Part shown: positions 14,628-19,657 of the stretch, in pieces
Layout: every line of letters starts with the position of its first letter
Numbering within the stretch: position 1 is the stretch's first letter
Assembly: GCA_038200385.1 (NCBI GenBank)
Contig: JBBPYA010000206.1
Span: forward strand, 1-20,548
Length of the DNA: 20,548 bases
DNA from: JBBPYA01 sp038200385
Lineage (GTDB): Bacteria > Actinomycetota > Actinomycetes > Mycobacteriales > Geodermatophilaceae
Reading direction: 5' to 3'
Translations under genes and position numbers: made by a program
Notes under the pieces: generated by a model
The model's input: the letters and a program-made list of their open reading frames with translations, nothing else
Told to the model about the DNA's origin: nothing
Databases searched by the model: none

Positions 14628-14648
14628 CCAGACCGACGGCCGGTCTGG
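14628..14648. promoter_or_regulatory. 21-bp inverted repeat, candidate operator
   Basis: Perfect 8-bp arms (ccagaccg 14628-14635, cggtctgg 14641-14648) around a 5-bp centre. It lies in the 118-bp divergent promoter region of the glyoxalase-fold and hydrolase genes, about 62 bp upstream of the predicted hydrolase transcript start. Size and symmetry suit a dimeric regulator such as a TetR protein; the FasR-like regulator is encoded nearby. A hairpin role is the alternative. Confidence 0.4.
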
Positions 14649-14687
14649 ATCTCATCGGTGTCCGGCTGCCGATGCCGGCGACGAGAC

Positions 14688-14693
14688 TACGGT
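14688..14693 (+). promoter_or_regulatory. -10 element TACGGT, leaderless start at 14700
   Basis: TACGGT is followed by 6 nt and then GTG at 14700, the start that gives the hydrolase its compact N-terminus. Confidence 0.55.
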
Positions 14694-14699
14694 CGCTGC

Positions 14700-15662
14700 G
14701 TGCGCCCCGCCCGCCTCGTCCCGACGCCGCTACCCCCGCTCGAGCCGCTCCTGCCGCCCTGGCCGGGGGACACCGTCGCGCTGCCCTCCGGCGAGGTGTT
14801 CCTCCGCCAGACCCCGGGGACGACCGGAATGGCCGAACCCGCGGTCTACGTGCACGGCCTCGGCGGATCGGCGACGAACTGGACCGATCTCGCGGGGCTG
14901 CTCGCCCCGCGGTTGGACGCGGTGGCCGTCGACCTGCCCGGATTCGGGCACTCCCCGCCGCCGCGGGACCGTAACTACTCGATAGCGGCCCGGGTCCGCA
15001 GCGTCGTGGAGTTGATCGAGGCCGGTGATCATGGTGCCGTTCACCTGCTGGGAAACTCCCTGGGCGGTCTCGTCAGCGTGGCAGTGGCCGCGATCCGGCC
15101 GGACCTGGTGCGCAGCCTGACCCTGATCAGCCCGGCGCTGCCCGGAATCCGGCTCCCGGCAGCCGCCGATCCCGCGCTGACGTTGCTGCTCCTGCCCGGG
15201 GCGAGCCGGCTGGCGCAGCGGCGGTTGTTGCGCCAGACGCCACTGCAGCGCGCGCACGATGTCATCGACCTGTGCTTCGGCAACCCGGGGCTGGTCCCGG
15301 AGGCCCGGCTCACAGAGGCGGCCGAGGAGGCCGCCCGCCGGGCCGAGCTGCCCTACGCGATGGAGGCGCTGACCGCCAGCCTGCGCGGGATCGCGGCCTC
15401 TCATCTCACCCGGGGGGCCCGCTCCCCTTGGCGGCTGGCCCGCACGATCCAGGCTCCGACGCTGGTGGTCTGGGGCGACCGGGACAAGCTCGTTCACGTG
15501 TCGCTGGCACCTCGGACCGCGCGGGCGATCCCGGACTCACGGCTGCTCGTGCTCCCCGGGGTGGGGCACACCGCCCAGCTCGAGGCCCCGGTGTCCACCG
15601 CGCGAGCCGTGCTGGGGCTACTCGACGACGTGGCGTCCGGGACGGCGGCGGTCCGCGCCTGA
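14700..15662 (+). CDS. Alpha/beta-fold hydrolase
   Basis: A 320-residue alpha/beta hydrolase. The oxyanion-hole region is VHGLGGSATNW. The nucleophile elbow is GNSLGG with S120, the acid is in WGDRD (D262, or D260) and the histidine is in GVGHTAQLE (H290), so the catalytic triad is complete. A helical cap (about 150-235) covers the site. Proteins of this type include lipases, esterases, haloperoxidase-like and C-C bond hydrolases; the substrate is unknown. No signal peptide is present, so it is cytoplasmic. GTG 14700 is 6 nt downstream of TACGGT (leaderless). Longer in-frame extensions upstream run into the intergenic inverted repeat and are unlikely. A lipase-like gene (lipV) sits in the same broad neighbourhood in mycobacteria but is shorter, so orthology is doubtful. 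Confidence 0.88.
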   Translation: MRPARLVPTPLPPLEPLLPPWPGDTVALPSGEVFLRQTPGTTGMAEPAVYVHGLGGSATNWTDLAGLLAPRLDAVAVDLPGFGHSPPPRDRNYSIAARVRSVVELIEAGDHGAVHLLGNSLGGLVSVAVAAIRPDLVRSLTLISPALPGIRLPAAADPALTLLLLPGASRLAQRRLLRQTPLQRAHDVIDLCFGNPGLVPEARLTEAAEEAARRAELPYAMEALTASLRGIAASHLTRGARSPWRLARTIQAPTLVVWGDRDKLVHVSLAPRTARAIPDSRLLVLPGVGHTAQLEAPVSTARAVLGLLDDVASGTAAVRA

Positions 15663-15724
15663 GGCGGCCCGGAGCCGTCGGAACAGGCGGCCCGCGCCTG
15701 GGCGGACGGCACCAGTAGCTGTGG

Positions 15725-15730
15725 CAGGCT
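15725..15730 (+). promoter_or_regulatory. Near-consensus -10 CAGGCT, leaderless start at 15737
   Basis: CAGGCT differs from TANNNT only at its first base and lies 6 nt before the GTG at 15737, the same geometry as the other leaderless starts in this window. No ribosome binding site is seen. Confidence 0.35.
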
Positions 15731-15736
15731 GACCCG

Positions 15737-16639
15737 GTGGCGCAGACCGAGGGCGGCTCGTCAAGGCCGTCCGGGTACCGCGATCCGGCCGGGACGCTGG
15801 GCGATGACCCGCCCACCCCGCCGCGCTCCCGGCTGGGCAGCTTCGTGGCCAGGTACGGGTGGCGGGCGTACGCCGTACCCATCCTCGCCGTCGCGACGTT
15901 CGTGTCGCTGCTCGACGCGGCCAGGGTCGACTCCTCGGCCAATTCGACGTCGGCCCGCTCCGACACAGTGCTCACCTCCACGGCGGCCGGCGCCCCGACG
16001 ACTGCCGCCGTCGATCCCGCCACCAGCGCACCGACGACTGCCCCGTCGGGCTCGCGACCGGCGCCCACTGGCTCGACGGCGGGCAGCCGACCAGAGCCGA
16101 CGACCGTCGTGCGGCAGGGCCGCGGCACGTTGGGCATCGTGCCGGGCCAGTCCGATGTCCGGGGGACCGGTGGTCCACTGCTGCGCTTCCGGGTCGAGAT
16201 CGAGGACGGGATCGGCGTGGACGGCCAGGCGTTCGCCGCGGCGGTCATCAACATCCTCGGCGACCCGCGCTCCTGGGGAGCTGACGGGCGGCGGTCCTTC
16301 CAGCGGGTCAGCTCGGGGTCCTACGACTTCCAGGTCGCCCTGGTCAGCCCGGACAACGTCGACGGCTTCTGCCCGGGCGTGGACACCGGCGGCTACACCT
16401 CCTGTCGCTCCGGTGACCGGGCGACGATCAACCTGGCCCGCTGGATCCTCGGGGTGCCCGAGTTCGCGGGTGACCTGCCGACGTACCGGGACTATGTCGT
16501 CAACCATGAGGTCGGGCACGTCCTCGGCCACGGTCATCAGCTGTGTCCCCGCCCCGGCGCGTTGGCCCCGGTGATGCAGCAGCAGACCCTGGGGCTGAAC
16601 GGCTGCCGCAAGAACGGATGGCCCTACCCGAACGGTTGA
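15737..16639 (+). CDS. DUF3152 membrane-anchored metallopeptidase-like protein
   Basis: A 300-residue protein of the actinobacterial DUF3152 family (Rv3207c-like). It has a Pro/Arg-rich cytoplasmic head, one membrane helix (about 44-59), a Ser/Thr/Ala/Pro linker to about residue 125, and a C-terminal outer domain. The outer domain ends with NHEVGHVLGHGHQLC, an exact HExxHxxGxxH zinc motif (H257, E258, H261, G264, H267), and then APVMQQQ, which resembles the Met-turn of metzincin peptidases. Several cysteines may form disulfides outside the cell. A secreted-side zinc peptidase is therefore a reasonable hypothesis, though the family is not characterised to my knowledge. The start GTG 15737 has a near-consensus -10 6 nt before it. 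It is 74 bp after the hydrolase gene and 87 bp before moeZ, all on the plus strand. Confidence 0.88.
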   Translation: MAQTEGGSSRPSGYRDPAGTLGDDPPTPPRSRLGSFVARYGWRAYAVPILAVATFVSLLDAARVDSSANSTSARSDTVLTSTAAGAPTTAAVDPATSAPTTAPSGSRPAPTGSTAGSRPEPTTVVRQGRGTLGIVPGQSDVRGTGGPLLRFRVEIEDGIGVDGQAFAAAVINILGDPRSWGADGRRSFQRVSSGSYDFQVALVSPDNVDGFCPGVDTGGYTSCRSGDRATINLARWILGVPEFAGDLPTYRDYVVNHEVGHVLGHGHQLCPRPGALAPVMQQQTLGLNGCRKNGWPYPNG

Positions 16640-16711
16640 CCGGGCGGGAACATCACCTGGGCCGGTCCGGTTGTGCCCGGCGTACGCCGCACGTCGCGAA
16701 GATCCGAGTCA

Positions 16712-16720
16712 AGAGGAGAG
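16712..16720 (+). promoter_or_regulatory. Ribosome binding site of moeZ
   Basis: agaggagag lies 6 nt before the GTG at 16727. It is the strongest Shine-Dalgarno sequence in this window and fixes the moeZ start. Confidence 0.65.
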
Positions 16721-16726
16721 CCCGCC

Positions 16727-17883
16727 GTGTCCCTGCCCCCGTTGGTCGAGCCCGCAGCCGAACTCAGCGTCGACGAGGTCCGCCGCTACAGCCGGCACCT
16801 GATCATCCCCGACGTGGGAATGGACGGGCAGAAGCGGCTCAAGAATGCCAAGGTGCTCGCCGTGGGCGCCGGCGGCCTGGGGTCCCCGACCCTGATGTAC
16901 CTGGCCGCGGCGGGAGTGGGCACCCTCGGTGTGGTGGACTTCGACGTCGTGGACGAGTCCAACCTGCAGCGGCAGATCATCCACGGGCAGTCCGACATCG
17001 GACGGTCCAAGGCCGAGAGCGCCCGCGACACGATCAAGGAGATCAACCCGTACGTCGACGTGCGGCTGCACACCGACCGGCTGGACTCCTCGAACGTGAT
17101 GGAGATCTTCGCCGACTACGACCTGATCGTGGACGGCACCGACAACTTCGCCACCCGCTACCTGGTCAACGACGCCTGCGTGCTGCTGGACAAGCCGTAC
17201 GTGTGGGGGTCGATCTTCCGATTCGACGGTCAGGTGTCGGTGTTCTGGGACTCCCACGGCCCGAACTACCGCGACCTGTACCCGGTCCCACCGCCGCCGG
17301 GGATGGTGCCGTCGTGCGCCGAGGGCGGCGTGCTCGGCGTCCTGTGCGCGACGATCGGCGCGACCCAGGCGACCGAGGCGATCAAGCTGATCACCGGGAT
17401 CGGGGAGTCGCTGCTCGGCCGGTTGATGGTCTATGACGCCCTGGAGATGACCTGGCGGACCATCAAGGTGCGCAAGGACCCCGAGGGCGAGCCGATCACC
17501 GAGCTGATCGACTACGACACGTTCTGCGGGGCGGTGTCCGAGGAGGCCACCGAGGCCACCCGCGGTTCCACCATCACCGTCGGCGAGCTCAAGGACATGA
17601 TCGACGCCGGCAAGGACTTCCAGCTCATCGACGTCCGCGAGCCGAACGAGTACGAGATCATCAAGATCCCGGGCTCGGTGTTGATCCCCAAGGACCGCAT
17701 CCTGCGCGGCGAGGCGCTGTCCGAGCTGGCGACCGACCGATCGTGCTGCACTGCAAGTCCGGGGCCCGCTCGGCCGAGGCGCTGGCCGCGGTCAAGGCCG
17801 CCGGCTTCCGCGACGCCGTGCACGTCCAGGGCGGCGTGCTGGCCTGGCAGAGCCAGATCGACCCGTCGCTCCCGGCGTACTGA
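16727..17883 (+). CDS. moeZ: MoeZ (ThiF/MoeB adenylyltransferase plus rhodanese) with an apparent frameshift
   Basis: MoeZ adenylates and then sulfurates the C-terminal glycine of MoaD/CysO/ThiS-type carriers, for molybdopterin, cysteine and thiamine synthesis. The ThiF/MoeB domain is intact: YSRHLIIPDVG, GAGGLGSP (47-54) for ATP, DFDVVDESNLQRQ, TDNFATRYLVND, and YPVPPPPGMVPSCAEGGVLG. The rhodanese domain begins near residue 280 (STITVGELKDMID, LIDVREPNEYEI). At about 17728-17737 one base is missing relative to the family. The expected DRPIVLHCKSGARSAEAL, with the catalytic Cys at 17752-17754, and the ending LAWQSQIDPSLPAY continue in another frame to TGA 17881-17883. Read without correction, the original frame gives an unrelated Arg-rich tail to 18034, overlapping the next gene by 73 bp. 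With the base restored the protein is 385 residues, the normal length. Sequencing error is as likely as a real mutation. Confidence 0.85.
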
Positions 17884-17948
17884 CCGGAGCGCGCTGACCC
17901 ACGGTGCGGCGCACCGACACGGGCGCTGCTCCGGTGTGGGTGCGCTCG

Positions 17949-17954
17949 TAGTGT
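17949..17954 (+). promoter_or_regulatory. -10 element TAGTGT, leaderless start at 17962
   Basis: TAGTGT is followed by 7 nt and GTG at 17962. No ribosome binding site is present. Confidence 0.5.
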
Positions 17955-17961
17955 TGGGCAG

Positions 17962-18285
17962 GTGGCGCGACAGCGGTCGGCGGGCAGGGTCGCCTCTGAC
18001 TTCGACGAGGCGGTCTACGACGTCGTCGAGCTGATCCCACCTGGCCGGGTGCTGTCCTACGGCGACATCGCCGAGTACCTGGGCCGGTTCGGGCCGCGGC
18101 GGGTCGCCCAGGCGATGTCCCGCTGCGGCGGCTCCGTGCCATGGCACCGCGTGCTGCGCGCCGACGGGACGGCAGCGCCCGTGGTCGCCGCCGAACAGCT
18201 GGCCCGGTTGGCCGCCGAGGGGACGCCGCTTCGAGGGGATCGGGTCGACCTGTCGGCGGCCCGCTGGAGGCCGTGTTCGGACTGA
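17962..18285 (+). CDS. Alkyltransferase-like protein (ATL), DNA-lesion sensor
   Basis: A 107-residue protein of the MGMT/Ada C-terminal DNA-binding fold: DFDEAVYDVVELIPPGRVLSYGDIAEYLG, then the recognition helix GPRRVAQAM, then the active-site loop VPWHRVL. Where repair methyltransferases have the acceptor cysteine in PCHR, this protein has Trp (W61, PWHR). This defines ATL proteins, which bind O6-alkylguanine and channel it to nucleotide excision repair (UvrA) rather than removing the alkyl group. The length is normal for ATLs. It is the equivalent of Rv3204 and, as in mycobacteria, sits near moeZ and adnA. It has its own leaderless promoter. Confidence 0.92.
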   Translation: MARQRSAGRVASDFDEAVYDVVELIPPGRVLSYGDIAEYLGRFGPRRVAQAMSRCGGSVPWHRVLRADGTAAPVVAAEQLARLAAEGTPLRGDRVDLSAARWRPCSD

Positions 18286-18303
18286 CCGGATGGTGAGGGT
18301 CGA

Positions 18304-18370
18304 CCGGCCGGGGTGATCGCCGGGGAGCCGGCCGGGGTCATCGCCGGCAGGCGGCTGGGGTGACCGCCGG
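18304..18370. repeat. Triplicated degenerate 20-24-bp repeat
   Basis: Three imperfect copies of a unit containing ggccggggtSatcgccgg start at about 18304, 18328 and 18351, with spacing of 24 then 23 bp; the third is the most diverged. They follow the ATL gene and carry no open frame of note. Confidence 0.6.
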
Positions 18371-18411
18371 GAACGAGCTACCCGTCTGGCTGCGGTGCGC
18401 GTGGACGGGTC

Positions 18412-18450
18412 GGGGCACCGCGGGGGCCATGCCGCTCCCCGCGGTGCCCC
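18412..18450. terminator. Strong 14-bp hairpin, bidirectional terminator candidate
   Basis: Perfect 14-bp arms (ggggcaccgcgggg 18412-18425, ccccgcggtgcccc 18437-18450) with an 11-nt loop. It is placed between the 3' ends of the plus-strand ATL gene and the minus-strand GlsB gene (stop at 18497). It is the strongest hairpin I found in the window. There is no T-tract on either side. Confidence 0.65.
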
Positions 18451-18496
18451 AGGGGCCGCGGCCGGTAGGCGCAGGCCGGACCGGCCACGGCGGGGC

Positions 18497-18775
18497 TCAG
18501 CGGTGGACCGAGCGGCGCGAGCCCAGGCTGGTCCACAAGAGCAGGACGATGATCGCGCCGATCACCGAGCCGATGATTCCGGCAGGCTGCAGGAAGCCAC
18601 TCGAGGCGTCCTTGTGGAAGATCAGGTAGCCGAGGAATCCGCCGACGAACGACCCGACGATGCCGAGCACGATCGTCATCAGGATCGACATGTGCTGCTT
18701 GCCGGGGACGAGCAGGCGCGCCAGGGCGCCCGCGATGAGGCCGATCACGATGATCGTGAGAATGAGACCCAGCAT
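18497..18775 (-). CDS. GlsB/YeaQ/YmgE-family (transglycosylase-associated) membrane protein
   Basis: A 92-residue protein with three membrane helices: LGLILTIIVIGLIAGALARLL, a middle ILMTIVLGIVGSFVGGFLGYLI, and IIGSVIGAIIVLLLW at the C-terminus. The GxxxG-rich helices and the LVPGK loop after helix 1 are typical of the GlsB/YeaQ/YmgE stress-protein family, formerly called transglycosylase-associated proteins. The precise function is unknown; members are often general-stress induced. Start ATG 18775 has gaaggg seven nt upstream; a longer in-frame start upstream adds unconserved residues. It is transcribed divergently from the response regulator, with two CCCTAGGG palindromes between them, so control by that regulator is a reasonable inference. 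Confidence 0.88.
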   Translation of the reverse strand: MLGLILTIIVIGLIAGALARLLVPGKQHMSILMTIVLGIVGSFVGGFLGYLIFHKDASSGFLQPAGIIGSVIGAIIVLLLWTSLGSRRSVHR

Positions 18776-18795
18776 GATGAAGCCCTTCTGGTGAC

Positions 18796-18812
18796 GCGCG
18801 CCGTCGGCGCGC
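18796..18812 (-). promoter_or_regulatory. Inverted repeat in the GlsB leader
   Basis: Perfect 8-bp arms gcgcgccg (18796-18803) and cggcgcgc (18805-18812) around a single base, just upstream of the ribosome binding site of the GlsB-type gene. It could be an operator or, in RNA, an unusually tight hairpin. Confidence 0.3.
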
Positions 18813-18853
18813 ACGGGTCGACCTGGGGCCAGGCCGAACAGGGACTAATCCAT

Positions 18854-18886
18854 CACCCCTAGGGCTGGTGCGGTACACCCCTAGGG
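18854..18886. promoter_or_regulatory. Two 11-bp direct repeats with CCCTAGGG cores (candidate operator)
   Basis: cacccctaggg occurs at 18854-18864 and 18876-18886, exactly 22 bp apart, that is two helical turns on the same DNA face. Each has the 8-bp palindrome CCCTAGGG. If the regulator transcript starts at 18904 the palindromes are centred near -43.5 and -21.5, so one is in an activator position and one lies between -35 and -10. They also lie upstream of the divergent GlsB gene. They are probably bound by a dimeric regulator, most simply the adjacent NarL/LuxR-type response regulator. Confidence 0.6.
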
Positions 18887-18891
18887 AGGTT

Positions 18892-18897
18892 TATGGT
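18892..18897 (+). promoter_or_regulatory. -10 element TATGGT, leaderless start at 18904
   Basis: TATGGT is followed by 6 nt and ATG at 18904. The -35 region has no consensus and falls between the CCCTAGGG repeats, consistent with an activator-dependent promoter. Confidence 0.55.
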
Positions 18898-18903
18898 CGG
18901 CCC

Positions 18904-19572
18904 ATGGCGTCGACGTCGGCAGGACCGATCACGGTGGCCCTCGTCGACGACTACGAGGTGGTCCTGATCGGGGTCGCGCACATGTTCGACCGGTACCGCG
19001 ACCGGGTCGTCGTCGCCGAGATCGATGCGACCGAGGGCGTGGAGGACGTCGTCGACATCGCGCTGTACGACTCCTTCGCCCAACCCGAGTCCGACCACGA
19101 GGAGATCGCGGTCCTGGTAGGGAACCCGCGCGCCCGGCGGGTGGTGGTGTACACCTGGAACTTCCACCCCGACCTGATCGACAGCGCCCGCCGCAAGGGC
19201 GCTTCGGGTTACCTGTCCAAGACGCTGCCGGCGCGCGAGCTCGTGGCCGCGCTGGAGTTGGTACACGCCGGTCAGCTGGTCGTCAGCGAACCGCCCCCGC
19301 GGGCGCGCAACGCCAGCGGGCTGGACTGGCCGGGCCGCCGGGAGGGGCTGACCGACCGCGAGGCGGAGATCCTCGCGCTGATCACGCAGGGCAAGAACAA
19401 TGCCGACGTGGCCGCGCTGACCTTCCTCAGCCCGAACACCGTGAAGTCCTACATCCGCACGATCTACCGCAAGATCGGCGTGGGCAGCCGGACCCAGGCG
19501 GTGCTCTGGGGCGTCGACCACGGGTTCATGCCTGACCACCACCGGATCGACCACTGGCGCAACGGACCCTGA
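18904..19572 (+). CDS. Orphan NarL/LuxR-type response regulator
   Basis: A 222-residue two-component response regulator. The receiver domain (about 8-125) has the acidic pair D15-D16, phospho-acceptor D56 in DIALYDSF, T84 in VVVYTWN and K106 in GYLSKTL, so it should be phosphorylatable. The C-terminal LuxR helix-turn-helix is LTDREAEILALITQGKNNAD, then LSPNTVKSYIRTIYRKIGV. There is no adjacent histidine kinase. Receiver features such as YDSFAQPESDHEEIAVL and VYTWNFHPD differ from textbook NarL proteins and suggest a distinct actinobacterial subfamily. ATG 18904 is 6 nt after TATGGT (leaderless). It is divergent from the GlsB-type gene and shares its control region with the CCCTAGGG repeats, which suggests autoregulation. 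Confidence 0.92.
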   Translation: MASTSAGPITVALVDDYEVVLIGVAHMFDRYRDRVVVAEIDATEGVEDVVDIALYDSFAQPESDHEEIAVLVGNPRARRVVVYTWNFHPDLIDSARRKGASGYLSKTLPARELVAALELVHAGQLVVSEPPPRARNASGLDWPGRREGLTDREAEILALITQGKNNADVAALTFLSPNTVKSYIRTIYRKIGVGSRTQAVLWGVDHGFMPDHHRIDHWRNGP

Positions 19573-19573
19573 C

Positions 19574-19591
19574 ACCCCCGGCCGGGGCGCT
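19574..19591. repeat. Dispersed GC palindrome element
   Basis: The 18-nt sequence acccccggccggggcgct right after the response-regulator stop is identical to 7881-7898 inside the propeller gene, where a second, less complete copy follows. The core ccccggccgggg is a perfect 12-bp palindrome. Here it may serve as a terminator for the response regulator ahead of adnA. Confidence 0.55.
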
Positions 19592-19657
19592 GCACCCCAA
19601 CCGGGTCCGCAGCAGCGGCGGGGGAACTCTGTCGGTACAGCGTGATTGCATCGCAGC

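Noticed and set aside
17728..17740. Programmed frameshift in moeZ
   Set aside because: No slippery heptamer, stimulatory Shine-Dalgarno or obvious pseudoknot is seen. Family members are encoded in one frame, so mutation or sequencing error is more likely.
18304..18370. Triplicated repeat as a CRISPR array
   Set aside because: Units are contiguous and degenerate with no unique spacers, and there are no cas genes. The RecB/Cas4-like nuclease at 1994 is far away and of the general repair type.
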